32,924 nucleotides of DNA from an uncultured Clostridia bacterium (GCA_947624485.1 CANQKM010000016.1:1-32924), one strand, 5' to 3'. Shown: positions 7,228 to 15,611, counted from the first letter of the stretch. Numbers and translations: made by a program. Notes: generated by a model not told the origin, from the letters alone.

Positions 7228-8598
7228 ATGAATAAGAAGATAGTACCCGTGGAGGTCACTCCGGAAATGCTGCATATGCTCGACATATGCAAGAAAAACA
7301 AAAGAATAGATTCCGCGCTGTACGAGAAGTACGACGTGAAGCGCGGTTTGAGAGATATAAACGGTAAGGGTGTTCTGGCTGGACTTACCGAAATAAGCGA
7401 GATACACGCGTATGACGTTCTGCCCGACGGCACGAACGCACCTTGCGACGGCAAGCTGTATTACCACGGCTACGACGTTGAGGAATTGCTAAAGGGATTT
7501 ATAGAGGACGACCGTTACGGCTACGAGGAGGTCGTGTACCTGCTCATGTTCGGCGAGCTTCCGAACAGGGCGCAGCTCAAGGTTTTTAATACGACGCTCG
7601 CGAAGCTGCGCACAATACCGCCGTCGTTCGTGCGCGACATTATCATGCAGGCGCCGAGCCGCGACATGATGAACGCGTTGTCAAGGAGCGTTCTGACGCT
7701 GTACGCGTACGACGACAGAGCCGACGACATTTCGCTGCCGAACGTTTTGAGACAGTGCCTGCAGCTTATCGCGCAGTTCCCGATGCTCGCGGTGTACGGC
7801 TATCAGGCGTTCAAGTACTACCACGCTAACGACAGCTTTATCGTGCACGCGCCGCGCGGGGACTTGTCGGCGGCGGAAAACATACTGCATATGCTGCGGA
7901 GTAACAGTCAATACACGCCGCTCGAGGCGAAAATTCTCGATTTGTCGCTCATTCTTCACGCGGAACACGGCGGCGGCAACAACTCAACGTTTACAACGCA
8001 CGTTGTCACCTCGTCGGGAACGGATACATATTCCGCCGTTGCTGCGTCGCTCGGCGCGCTCAAAGGTCCGAAGCACGGCGGCGCGAATATAAAGGTGACG
8101 CAGATGTTCGAGAACATGAAAAGCGTCGTGAAAAACTGGCATGACGATAAGGAAATAGAGCAGTATTTGTCGGATATTCTGAACAAAAAGGCGTTTGACC
8201 GCAGCGGTCTCATATACGGTATGGGACACGCGGTGTACTCACTCTCCGATCCGCGCGCAAACGCGTTCAAGGTGTTTGTGGAGCGTCTGTCGAAGGAAAA
8301 GGGCAGGGAGGAGGAGTTCGACCTCTACTCGCGCGTGGAAAGGCTCGCGCCGCAGGTCATTGCGTCGGAAAGAAGGATTTACAAGGGCGTGAGCGCGAAT
8401 GTGGACTTTTATTCGGGATTTGTGTACAGTATGCTCGGCATACCGATGGAGCTGTACACGCCGATGTTCGCTATCGCGCGTATCGCCGGCTGGAGCGCGC
8501 ACAGGATTGAGGAGCTTGTAAACCCCGGTAAAATTATCCGTCCCGCGTATAAGGCTGTGGCGGAACATAAACAGTATAAACCGATTGATGAAAGATAA
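7228..8598 (+). CDS. gltA: Citrate synthase (citrate/2-methylcitrate synthase family)
   Basis: This 456-residue enzyme condenses acetyl-CoA with oxaloacetate to give citrate. The active-site residues of the family are present: a histidine in LHAEHGGGN (His247, with His244 nearby), a second in GMGHAVYSLSDPRA (His334), and an aspartate in NVDFYSGF (Asp393). It is longer than the Bacillus-type enzyme because of about 80 extra N-terminal residues before GLTEIS; this extended form is common in Clostridia. It stands alone with its own promoter and a strong terminator, and no other TCA-cycle gene is near. It may feed glutamate synthesis in an anaerobe. A methylcitrate role cannot be excluded. Confidence 0.93.
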   Translation: MNKKIVPVEVTPEMLHMLDICKKNKRIDSALYEKYDVKRGLRDINGKGVLAGLTEISEIHAYDVLPDGTNAPCDGKLYYHGYDVEELLKGFIEDDRYGYEEVVYLLMFGELPNRAQLKVFNTTLAKLRTIPPSFVRDIIMQAPSRDMMNALSRSVLTLYAYDDRADDISLPNVLRQCLQLIAQFPMLAVYGYQAFKYYHANDSFIVHAPRGDLSAAENILHMLRSNSQYTPLEAKILDLSLILHAEHGGGNNSTFTTHVVTSSGTDTYSAVAASLGALKGPKHGGANIKVTQMFENMKSVVKNWHDDKEIEQYLSDILNKKAFDRSGLIYGMGHAVYSLSDPRANAFKVFVERLSKEKGREEEFDLYSRVERLAPQVIASERRIYKGVSANVDFYSGFVYSMLGIPMELYTPMFAIARIAGWSAHRIEELVNPGKIIRPAYKAVAEHKQYKPIDER

Positions 8599-8610
8599 GG
8601 GAAAAAGAAA

Positions 8611-8634
8611 AACGGCTCGTATGAGCCGTTTTTT
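8611..8634 (+). terminator. Terminator of citrate synthase
   Basis: An 8-bp stem (AACGGCTC/GAGCCGTT) with a GTAT loop is followed by a run of T residues, 13 nt after the stop codon. Confidence 0.9.
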
Positions 8635-8665
8635 GCGGTAAATTATGATTTATGTGCGTAAATGC

Positions 8666-8693
8666 GGGACGTCGGGGGCGCCGTCCCCTACGG
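8666..8693. repeat. Short CCCCTACGG-ended palindromic repeat, copy 1
   Basis: GGGACG and CGTCCC arms enclose a GGGGGCG core, followed by CTACGG. A close relative occurs at 19526-19553 with GGGCTG/CAGCCC arms, also ending CCCCTACGG, and in both places it lies beside the larger palindromic element. This suggests a compound intergenic repeat. Confidence 0.6.
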
Positions 8694-8696
8694 AAG

Positions 8697-8807
8697 GCTC
8701 CCCTTGAGGGGAGCTGTCGCCGGAGGCGACTGAGAGGTGGTTCTAAAAAACACATTGCCACCTCTCCGTCATCGCTTCGCGACGACACCTCTCCTCAAGG
8801 AGAGGCT
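8697..8807. repeat. Palindromic intergenic element, copy A
   Basis: This imperfect palindrome of about 110 bp has arms that are reverse complements. Each arm has two sub-hairpins: an outer GCTCCCCTTGAGGGGAGC-type hairpin and an inner GTC...GAC hairpin. The arms then converge on GAGAGGTGG/CCACCTCTC. It carries no coding potential. With copy B it fills the roughly 325-nt gap after citrate synthase, where I see no gene. Confidence 0.75.
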
Positions 8808-8830
8808 CACGATATGTGCCGCTCGCTGTT

Positions 8831-8946
8831 AGCCTCCCTTGTTAAAGGGAGGGGGACCGCCGAAGGCGGTGGAGGGATTCATTATTAAATTAAAAAAGGA
8901 ATCCCCCAGTCGGCTCCGCCGACAGCCCCCTTTGACAAGGGGGCCT
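8831..8946. repeat. Palindromic intergenic element, copy B
   Basis: The architecture matches copy A. The left 53 nt (8831-8883) are identical to 21610-21662 of copy C. The right arm has an inner hairpin GTCGGC/GCCGAC where copy C has GTCACGC/GCGTGAC, so pairing is kept while sequence changes. A 23-nt linker containing CGATATGTGCCGCTC separates it from copy A. Confidence 0.8.
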
Positions 8947-8965
8947 CACGTAGTTAAATCCCAAT

Positions 8966-9988
8966 TTACTCCACCAAATACACATCTCTGTACGTCGTGC
9001 CGAGGCGCATAGCCGTTTCGTGATCCTCCACGGCGATGTCTATATGGTACGTGCCGATACCGCCGCCGGTATCCTCGGCGCGGCGCAGACCGTAGCCTTC
9101 TATATATACCCATGACAGCGGCGCGATAACGTTGGGATTAACGCCTATGGTGCGTCCCGGAGTAATCTCGCCCGCCCACGCGGTGCCGCTGCCCCAGCTT
9201 CCGTTGCAGATTTCGCAGGGACAGTAATGCGTTATGCGGAAATTTCCGAGGTATGTTCCGGTATTCTCGTACGCGTATGCCAGCCCGTCGCCGCCGTTCA
9301 TCAACTCCCGGTAATTATAGCTTGTGTACTCTCTTAAATTTTCTTCGGTGGGGGCAAACTCGCCCTCGCCGTTATTCGGTATAACTCTCAGATTATTCGG
9401 CACCGTTACCGTTTCCGGAACGGATACGTACGCGCACATCTCGTCCTGGTTCCAGCCTACGGTAAGACTGAATATTTCCATAGAATCCCTTAGCGGCAGC
9501 ATAAGCGTGCCGTCGTCTATAAGTATCGTTTTCGATACCATTTCATACTCGCAGCCGACGGCTATATAATCGCCCTCGCTGTCGCGAAAATTGTAGCGTA
9601 TTACCGCCGTGGAAGAATCAAGCTTGATCGCCGCCGTAATATCCACCGGCACAAGTCCGGGAGTGGGCGGTTCTACCATCGAGATTGCCTTCGCGGCGTA
9701 CCGTTCTATCGGCTTTTCGGAGTACAATCCTATTTTAAGGAGCAGTATCGCCGTCTGCGTGGGCTGATCCCACACGACCTCCATACCGGCCGCTTCAGCC
9801 ATTGCCCGTGCCGGAACGAGCGTTCGGCTGTCAAGCTGCACCGGTTTAATGTCCCCGAACTGCACGTACCTTGAATCGTCCGCGGTGATGCCGTCCATCC
9901 TTACCGAAATGTCGTAATCCGCATAGGCAGCGGCGGCTGTCATAATAAGGATAAGCGCAGTGCATACCGCCGTTATTATCTTTTTCAT
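8966..9988 (-). CDS. Secreted protein with copper-amine-oxidase-N-like domain and C-terminal 3D domain
   Basis: This protein of about 340 residues has a signal peptide (MKKIITAVCTALILIMTAAAAYA). Next comes a copper-amine-oxidase-N-like (stalk) segment with SRTLVPARAMAEAAGMEVVWD. The C terminus is a 3D domain, named for its three aspartates, visible as RRAEDTGGGIG and HIDIAVED; this domain occurs in double-psi barrel murein lytic enzymes. A cell-wall hydrolase or wall-binding role is likely. The ATG at 9988 follows AAAGGA; an upstream in-frame TTG overlapping the previous stop is rejected because it would bury the signal peptide. It is the last gene of the DUF815 operon. Confidence 0.85.
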   Translation of the reverse strand: MKKIITAVCTALILIMTAAAAYADYDISVRMDGITADDSRYVQFGDIKPVQLDSRTLVPARAMAEAAGMEVVWDQPTQTAILLLKIGLYSEKPIERYAAKAISMVEPPTPGLVPVDITAAIKLDSSTAVIRYNFRDSEGDYIAVGCEYEMVSKTILIDDGTLMLPLRDSMEIFSLTVGWNQDEMCAYVSVPETVTVPNNLRVIPNNGEGEFAPTEENLREYTSYNYRELMNGGDGLAYAYENTGTYLGNFRITHYCPCEICNGSWGSGTAWAGEITPGRTIGVNPNVIAPLSWVYIEGYGLRRAEDTGGGIGTYHIDIAVEDHETAMRLGTTYRDVYLVE

Positions 9989-10032
9989 CGGATATTCGTC
10001 CTTTCTCTTTTGTGTAACCGTTTTCCTCCGTA

Positions 10033-11148
10033 TCAATAATTATAATTGTTAAACGTAACGATGTCCGTAGCCGTACCCTCGACCATTCTCACAAGCGCGT
10101 AATTGTAGCTGTATCTGTCGTCGAGAGTGATCCTGTCCCTCAAAAGCGACGAGGGGAGAGTTGTTTCTATGTCGTATATGCCGCCGAGGTAAAAATCGTA
10201 GTCCTTGACGCTTGTGTCGCAGGAATAAACGTATGTGTTTTTGTCAAGGTCTATTTCCATTGCCCTGTAACGTCCGCCGCTGTTGTTGAGAAGCGTCAGA
10301 ACTCTGTCGTTTGCCGTTCCGACGATTCCGAACGCGTAGCTGTACTTCGCGTTTGACGGTTTCGCGCCGTACTTTTCATACTGCCACTTATTCGCCACGA
10401 GCGAACCGGAAACGAACAAATCCTCAAAGTTATCGCCGTAGTCGGAATTGCTTGTGACAATATCCTCCCTCGCCGGACGCATGATGAGGTCGAGCGTTTT
10501 GATTCTCGTTCCCGCGATATTCGCCGAGGTGCAGATCACATCGCCTTTTTTGAGACTGTCAGCAGTTTGTCCGGCTAAATCCGCGTGAGCCTTCGGCGCG
10601 GTGGAAATCTTAACGTCGTCCTCCACGGGCATCACGACCTCCTTGCCCTGATAGTATACCGTAAGAGAGGTGATTTCCTCATCGTCGCTGTTTATGCTTC
10701 TTGCCACATTTGTGACGAGCGCGGACGCGAATACTCCGTCGGCAGCCTTTTCGTACGGCGTTTCCGCTTCGGGAGTCGCCGTAGGCTTTGCCGAAGCTGC
10801 GGGAGACGGCGACGGCTCGGGCGTTACCGTCGGTTCGGGTGACGGATTTGCCGAGGGCGCAGTCGTTTCCTCGGGCGTTACCTTTTCCGCGTCGTCAAAA
10901 TCGGCGAATGTGTCCGTGCCGACGTAGTACAGCTTTTTATATGTATTCTTGTACTCGTCGGGAATGTCGACGTTAAACGCGCCGTTTTCCGATTTGAGCA
11001 GCGAGCTGTAAACGAGCCTGCCGTTGTCGTAGCAGATAAGCACCGCTCTTTCGTTACCCATGTCCCTGATTGCCGTGTTTTCGGCAAAAACGGTTAAGGG
11101 CAGCGCCATTACCGCCGCGAGTATAAGGGATAATAGCTTTTTCTTCAT
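10033..11148 (-). CDS. Secreted protein of unknown function with Pro/Thr-rich linker
   Basis: This 371-residue protein has a signal peptide of about 22 residues ending VFAEN. A short N-terminal domain (about 25-85) is joined by a low-complexity P/T/S/A/E linker (about 90-130, with repeated SPEP and TPE motifs) to a larger, mostly beta domain (about 135-371) rich in Tyr, Asp and Asn. I recognise no catalytic motif. The linker points to an extracellular or wall-associated protein. The start has an AAGGAG site within the DUF815 3' end, one nucleotide after its stop codon, so the two are probably translationally coupled. The next gene in the operon is a secreted 3D-domain protein. Confidence 0.8.
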   Translation of the reverse strand: MKKKLLSLILAAVMALPLTVFAENTAIRDMGNERAVLICYDNGRLVYSSLLKSENGAFNVDIPDEYKNTYKKLYYVGTDTFADFDDAEKVTPEETTAPSANPSPEPTVTPEPSPSPAASAKPTATPEAETPYEKAADGVFASALVTNVARSINSDDEEITSLTVYYQGKEVVMPVEDDVKISTAPKAHADLAGQTADSLKKGDVICTSANIAGTRIKTLDLIMRPAREDIVTSNSDYGDNFEDLFVSGSLVANKWQYEKYGAKPSNAKYSYAFGIVGTANDRVLTLLNNSGGRYRAMEIDLDKNTYVYSCDTSVKDYDFYLGGIYDIETTLPSSLLRDRITLDDRYSYNYALVRMVEGTATDIVTFNNYNY

Positions 11149-11149
11149 T

Positions 11150-12316
11150 TTAATCTTCTCCTTTTTCCTTATGACCGGCTATATAAGATGTTACAAACTG
11201 TTTCGCGCAGCGCGCGCTTCTTCCTCCGTAGTTCATCGCCCACACGATAGCTTCCTTTTCCGTGTCGGCTGTCATCTTTTTTCCGCGCTTTTTGAGCATT
11301 TCGGAAACTATGTTGAGATATTCCTTCTGGCTCGGCAGCGAGAACACAAGGCTTATGCCGAAACGCTCCGAAAGCGACAGCGTTTCCTGCATCTGGTCGT
11401 TTTTATGCACCTCGCCGCCCTCGCGGTCAGCCCACGTTTCGCGTATGAGGTGGCGGCGGTTAGACGTCGCGTATATCAGCACGTTCGACGGGTTTGCCTG
11501 AAGCTGACCTTCCATCGCGATCTTAAGCGCGCGGTACTCCGTCTCGTGCGACTCAAACGTGAGGTCGTCGAGGAATATTATGTACTTGTTCGGGCTTTGC
11601 GAAAGCAGCTTTGACAGCTTCGGAATGTCGCTTATGCGGTGCTTCGGCACTTCAACCACTCTCAGCCCCTTGTCCGCGAACATATTGAGAAGCGCCTTTA
11701 CCGACGATGATTTACCGCTTCCCCTGTCGCCGAACAGCAGCACGTTGTTCGCGCTCTTGCCGTCGAGGAACGCGCGCGTGTTGTCTATAAGCGTCTTTTT
11801 CTGGTACTCTATGCCGATGAGGTCGTCAAACGTTATGCTGTCCGTTTCCGTTACGCCCTCAATCGCGCCGTCGTACTTGAACGCCGCGTATTTCGCGAGC
11901 GTGCCGCAGCCGAGCGTCCTGTAATGTGTGATAAGCGCATTGAGAAGCTCCTTCGCGTTCTTCGACTCCGTTATCGCGCGCATGGACTGTATGTAGCCCT
12001 CGTAAAAGCCGGTGTCGTTGTCCGACGGCGCGTACTTTATCTGTATCGAAAACAGCTTGTTGTATATCTCCTGTATATCGAGCGACGCGAGCTTATACAA
12101 ATCATCGCCTATCTTTTTGCCCGACTTCGCGAGGTCGGAAAGCACGTTGTCATCGTTCGCCAGAAGCGACGCGACGTACTCTTTTATCGCGTTCGACGTA
12201 ACGCCCTCCGTTTCGCAGAATTTTATCACGCCGCGCAGCACTCCCACGTTGTCTTTATTCAAAATCGCCTGTATGCAGCCGTCGTTTTCTATCTTATCAA
12301 ATATGAGCAGATCCAC
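11150..12316 (-). CDS. DUF815-family AAA ATPase
   Basis: This 388-residue cytosolic ATPase belongs to the DUF815 family. The N-terminal part (about 1-165) is helical and poorly conserved. The ATPase core has Walker A LLFGDRGSGKSS, Walker B YIIFLDDLTFE and a sensor-like IYATSNRRHL segment, followed by a lid domain. DUF815 proteins are widespread in Clostridia, but their role is not established. The start is a GTG with a GGAG-type site, and an extended -10 promoter lies upstream. It heads an operon with two secreted proteins, which could hint at envelope or sporulation work, although that is only inference. Confidence 0.88.
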   Translation of the reverse strand: MDLLIFDKIENDGCIQAILNKDNVGVLRGVIKFCETEGVTSNAIKEYVASLLANDDNVLSDLAKSGKKIGDDLYKLASLDIQEIYNKLFSIQIKYAPSDNDTGFYEGYIQSMRAITESKNAKELLNALITHYRTLGCGTLAKYAAFKYDGAIEGVTETDSITFDDLIGIEYQKKTLIDNTRAFLDGKSANNVLLFGDRGSGKSSSVKALLNMFADKGLRVVEVPKHRISDIPKLSKLLSQSPNKYIIFLDDLTFESHETEYRALKIAMEGQLQANPSNVLIYATSNRRHLIRETWADREGGEVHKNDQMQETLSLSERFGISLVFSLPSQKEYLNIVSEMLKKRGKKMTADTEKEAIVWAMNYGGRSARCAKQFVTSYIAGHKEKGED

Positions 12317-12349
12317 TCTCTATCACTCTCCGTTTTTCTTGTTCATGTT

Positions 12350-12378
12350 ATTTTACCACATATCAAGCAAAAAAGCAA
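12350..12378 (-). promoter_or_regulatory. Promoter of the DUF815 operon
   Basis: On the minus strand TTGCTT is separated by 17 nt from TAAAAT, preceded by TGTGG. It is back-to-back with the BMC operon control region. Confidence 0.65.
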
Positions 12379-12444
12379 CTTTTTATTGATTTTTCCGCAT
12401 ATTAAAGCCGTTTTTCGGTAAAAATGCCGCCGCTATAGGCAAAA

Positions 12445-12515
12445 TTCACAAAAACGGAATTAAAATTTTGTGAAACATTACTTCCGTAAAAAATATACAT
12501 TATTTTGTGCAAAAT
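12445..12515 (+). promoter_or_regulatory. Candidate operator region upstream of the BMC operon
   Basis: TTCACAAAA (12445-12453) and TTTTGTGAA (12466-12474) form a 9-bp inverted repeat with a 12-nt spacer. ATTTTGTGCAAAAT (12502-12515) is a second palindrome that shares the TTTTGTG half-site. Both lie just upstream of promoter P1. They look like binding sites for a dimeric regulator, but no family is recognised and no regulator gene is adjacent. Confidence 0.4.
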
Positions 12516-12529
12516 GTTTATAAAAACAC

Positions 12530-12558
12530 TTGAAAAGACCAATATATTGTGGTAAAAT
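12530..12558 (+). promoter_or_regulatory. BMC operon promoter P1
   Basis: TTGAAA is separated by 17 nt from TAAAAT, with an upstream TGG extended -10. The leader from here to the aldolase ATG would be about 150 nt. Confidence 0.7.
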
Positions 12559-12633
12559 ACTGGTATACAGCTTTTTTTAAGGTTCGGCTTTGCGAATGTC
12601 GGAAAAAATGCAAAAAAACAAACGTAAAGAGTC

Positions 12634-12662
12634 TTTACAATTAGGCTGGCATAGTGTATAAT
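12634..12662 (+). promoter_or_regulatory. BMC operon promoter P2
   Basis: TTTACA is separated by 17 nt from TATAAT. Transcription would begin near 12669, about 45 nt upstream of the aldolase ATG, which has an AGAGGAAA ribosome-binding site. P1 and P2 together suggest dual control. The roughly 400-nt gap before the operon holds these promoters, the candidate operators and the divergent DUF815 promoter; I see no small gene in it. Confidence 0.75.
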
Positions 12663-12713
12663 AAAGACAAAACAAAATAAAACCAAGAAAAACAAAGAAA
12701 AGAGGAAAGAAAC

Positions 12714-13589
12714 ATGTTCAAATCCGATTACGAAATCAAAAAAGAACTTTGCGAAATCGGCAGAAGGATTTACAACGACGGTTTCGTTGCCGCAAACGAC
12801 GGTAACTTTTCCGTGCAGATAGATCCCGACACCTATTACGTAACGCCGACCGGCGTATCGAAGGGCTTTATGACGCCCGACATGATTTGTAAGGTTGACG
12901 GACAGGGCAACTTAAAGGAGTCGAACGGCCCCTGGAAGCCCTCGTCGGAGTTCAAGATGCACCTCAAGGTGTACCAGGCGAGACCGGATGTTAAGGCTGT
13001 TGTTCACGCGCATCCCCCGATTGCGACCTCGTTCGCTATCGCGGGTATTCCGCTGGACAAGCTTATCATGCCGGAGGCTATTATATTCCTCGGCGCTGTT
13101 CCTATCGCGCAGTACGGCACACCGTCCACGATGGAAATACCCGAGTCGCTCGAGCCGTATCTCCAGGATTACGACGCGATTCTTCTCGCGAACCACGGCG
13201 CTCTGTCGTTCGGCTGCGACCTCAATACCGCGTTCTTCAGAATGGAGTCGACGGAGTTTTACGCGAAGCTCCTCTTCCACGCGAGAATGCTCGGCGGTGA
13301 GCAGGAAATCCCCTGCGGCGAGGTTAAGAAGCTCGTTGAACTCAGAAAGCAGTTCGGCGTACCGGGCAAGCACCCGATGGAAAAGCTCTGCCCCGGCTGC
13401 TACGCTGGCGACGACACATGCGCTATGTCGCCGACGGAGGCAAATGAGAAGTACGGCGTTGAGTCGTCGGCTGCTTATCACGGCTTCCAGCCGCTCCCCA
13501 GTCAGGTATGCCCGACGCCCGCGAACAAGGATATAGAGGGAATAGTCGCGGAGGTTACCAAGAAGGTACTGGAGCAGATGAACAAGTAA
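12714..13589 (+). CDS. Class II (fuculose-phosphate-type) aldolase with C-terminal encapsulation peptide
   Basis: This 291-residue zinc aldolase belongs to the FucA/AraD/adducin family. The family cleaves L-fuculose-, L-rhamnulose- or 5-deoxyribulose-1-phosphate to DHAP plus lactaldehyde or acetaldehyde. The catalytic glutamate is Glu79 in SSEFKMH, and zinc ligands are His98 and His100 (HAHPP) and His161 (ANHGA). It is about 75 residues longer than FucA. The extension has a CPGCYAGDDTC segment, a Pro-rich linker, and a final amphipathic helix, IEGIVAEVTKKVLEQM, typical of BMC encapsulation peptides. It is the first gene of the BMC operon and its likely aldehyde source. The exact sugar is uncertain, since no kinase or isomerase is in the window. 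Confidence 0.92.
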   Translation: MFKSDYEIKKELCEIGRRIYNDGFVAANDGNFSVQIDPDTYYVTPTGVSKGFMTPDMICKVDGQGNLKESNGPWKPSSEFKMHLKVYQARPDVKAVVHAHPPIATSFAIAGIPLDKLIMPEAIIFLGAVPIAQYGTPSTMEIPESLEPYLQDYDAILLANHGALSFGCDLNTAFFRMESTEFYAKLLFHARMLGGEQEIPCGEVKKLVELRKQFGVPGKHPMEKLCPGCYAGDDTCAMSPTEANEKYGVESSAAYHGFQPLPSQVCPTPANKDIEGIVAEVTKKVLEQMNK

Positions 13590-13611
13590 AATTCGTAACG
13601 GGAGGCTCACG

Positions 13612-14151
13612 ATGAAAACAATAGAAGAACTCGTGGCACAGGTTGCGAAAAACATCGGCGCGGACAAACCGCCCGCACCGAAGCCGAAAACGGCTGAAAA
13701 ACCCGTTCCCGTAAAGACGGAAAGCGCGAAAAATGTTACATACAAAAACTGTAAAATGACGCTCGAAACTGCCAAAAAGGCTGCCGAAGCGGCGGTGATC
13801 GCGGCGGAAAAAATCGGCGTGAAAATAGTGGTCGCCGTATGCGACGAGGGCGCGAACCTTGTGCTTTTGAACGCTATGGACGACAGCTATATAGCGTCGG
13901 TGAGGGCGGCGCAGGATAAGGCGTACACGGCTGTGGCGCTGAAAATGCCGACGCACGTGGCTTTAAAGGAGTCGCGCGGCGGCGCGCTGGACGGACTTAC
14001 AAACGGAAACGGAATACTGCTTTTGGGCGGCGGTTTTCCGCTCGAATGCGGCAATAAAATATACGGCGGTATCGGAGTAAGCGGCGGCACGAAGGAGCAG
14101 GACACGCTCATTGCCGCGGTCGCGAAGGAAACGCTCCGCATATTGCTGTAA
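13612..14151 (+). CDS. HbpS/GlcG-like (PduO C-terminal-type) protein with N-terminal encapsulation peptide
   Basis: This 179-residue protein has a GlcG/HbpS domain (DUF336, about 45-179), the same fold as the C-terminal part of PduO. The signatures are TLETAKKAAEAAVIAAEKIGV, the DDSYIASVRAAQDKAYTAVAL helix and the GGFPLECGNKIYGGIGVSGG loop. Residues 2-15 (TIEELVAQVAKNIG) form an amphipathic helix followed by a Pro/Lys-rich linker (about 16-40), the layout of a BMC-targeting peptide. The PduO adenosyltransferase domain is absent, so a role in B12 adenosylation is not supported. HbpS binds haem and some relatives bind flavin or cofactors; the role here is unknown. A GGGAGG site precedes the ATG. 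Confidence 0.88.
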   Translation: MKTIEELVAQVAKNIGADKPPAPKPKTAEKPVPVKTESAKNVTYKNCKMTLETAKKAAEAAVIAAEKIGVKIVVAVCDEGANLVLLNAMDDSYIASVRAAQDKAYTAVALKMPTHVALKESRGGALDGLTNGNGILLLGGGFPLECGNKIYGGIGVSGGTKEQDTLIAAVAKETLRILL

Positions 14152-14172
14152 GAAGGAGGTCTGAAATTCAAC

Positions 14173-15597
14173 ATGGTAGATGAAAAGCAGGTAAGCGAAA
14201 TCGTAAAGAATGTGCTTGCCGGAATGGATCTCTCGGCTTTTGAAGCGCCGAAGCGCAAGCAGCTCGGCGTGTTCGACACAATGGATGAGGCTATCGCGGC
14301 TTGTAACAAGGCGTATACGACCTTCAGACATTATAATAAGGAACAGAGAGAAAATATCATAAACGAAATCAGGAAGCTTACCCACGCCGAAGCCGAAACA
14401 ATGGCGAAGCTCGCCGTTGAGGACACCGGTATGGGAAACGTTTACCACAAGATTTTGAAGCATCATCTCGTTGCCGACAAAACTCTCGGCACGTCCGACC
14501 TTGAAACGCGCGCTCTCGCGGGCGACGGCGGTCTGACGCTCATCGAGATGGCGCCGTTCGGAATAATCGGCGCGATAACGCCGTCCACGAACCCGAGCTG
14601 CACGATTATCTGTAACAGTATTTGTATGCTCGCGGGCGGCAACGGCGTTCTGTTTAATCCGCACCCGCACGCGAAGAGAATTTCGGCGTACGCGGTCGAT
14701 CTTGTAAACAGAGCGATTTTGGCTGCGGGCGGCCCAGAAAATATAGTCGCCACCGTAGCGAACCCGACGATGGAAACGTCCAACAAAATGGTAAACGATC
14801 CGTCGGTAAGAATGCTTGTTGCGACGGGCGGTCCCGGCGTTGTAAAGATGCTTCTGTCGAGCGGCAAGAAGGCTATCGGCGCGGGCGCGGGCAATCCGCC
14901 GGTCGTTGTTGACGACACCGCCGACATCCCGAAGGCGGCGAAGGATATAATCGACGGCTGCACGTTCGACAACAACCTGCCGTGTATCGCGGAAAAAGAG
15001 GTGTTCGTTTTAAGGAACGTAGCCGACGAGCTTATACACCACATGCTTAAAAACGGCGCGTACATGATAAACGACGCGCAGGTAAAGCAGCTTGAGGACG
15101 TTGTTCTCGTGTGGTCGAAACCGAAGAAGGAGGGCGACAAGCCCAAGCGCGTTATCAACAAGGACTGGGTTGGACGCGACGCGAGAAAGATACTCGCGCA
15201 GATAGGCATTAACGCGAAAGAGGACGTTAGATGTATCATATGCGAGACGGAGTTCTCACAGGCGTTCGTTCAGACGGAACTGATGATGCCGATACTCCCG
15301 ATAGTAAGGGTCGATACGTTCGACGAGGCTGTCGAAATGGCTGTAAAGGCTGAACACGGCAACCGCCACAGCGCGCATCTCCACTCAAAGAACGTGGATC
15401 ACATGACGCAGTATGCAAAGGCAATCTGCACGACTATATTTGTAAAGAACGCTCCGAGCTACGCCGGTATCGGCTTTAACGCGGAGGGCTGGACGACGTT
15501 CACGATAGCCGGCCCGACCGGTGAGGGTATCACCTCGCCGAGGAGCTTTACGCGTATAAGACGCTGCGTATTGTCAGACGCGTTGAATATAATTTAA
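14173..15597 (+). CDS. CoA-acylating aldehyde dehydrogenase, PduP/EutE type
   Basis: This 474-residue enzyme oxidises an aldehyde (propionaldehyde, lactaldehyde or acetaldehyde in relatives) to acyl-CoA with NAD+. The catalytic cysteine is Cys271 in FDNNLPCIAEK. The nucleotide-binding part has GAITPSTNPS and ATGGPGVV, and GAGAGNPPVVVDDTADI is typical of the PduP/EutE branch. The N terminus (KQVSEIVKNVLAGM, about 5-18) is an amphipathic helix followed by a short linker, consistent with encapsulation. AAGGAGG is 13 nt from the ATG, which is long; no better start is seen. In the inferred pathway it consumes the aldehyde released by the aldolase. Confidence 0.95.
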   Translation: MVDEKQVSEIVKNVLAGMDLSAFEAPKRKQLGVFDTMDEAIAACNKAYTTFRHYNKEQRENIINEIRKLTHAEAETMAKLAVEDTGMGNVYHKILKHHLVADKTLGTSDLETRALAGDGGLTLIEMAPFGIIGAITPSTNPSCTIICNSICMLAGGNGVLFNPHPHAKRISAYAVDLVNRAILAAGGPENIVATVANPTMETSNKMVNDPSVRMLVATGGPGVVKMLLSSGKKAIGAGAGNPPVVVDDTADIPKAAKDIIDGCTFDNNLPCIAEKEVFVLRNVADELIHHMLKNGAYMINDAQVKQLEDVVLVWSKPKKEGDKPKRVINKDWVGRDARKILAQIGINAKEDVRCIICETEFSQAFVQTELMMPILPIVRVDTFDEAVEMAVKAEHGNRHSAHLHSKNVDHMTQYAKAICTTIFVKNAPSYAGIGFNAEGWTTFTIAGPTGEGITSPRSFTRIRRCVLSDALNII

Positions 15598-15611
15598 AAG
15601 GAGTGATAATC

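Noticed and set aside
8697..8946. CRISPR array or tRNA-like cluster
   Set aside because: There are no regularly spaced identical repeats with unique spacers, and the folds are long palindromes without tRNA features.
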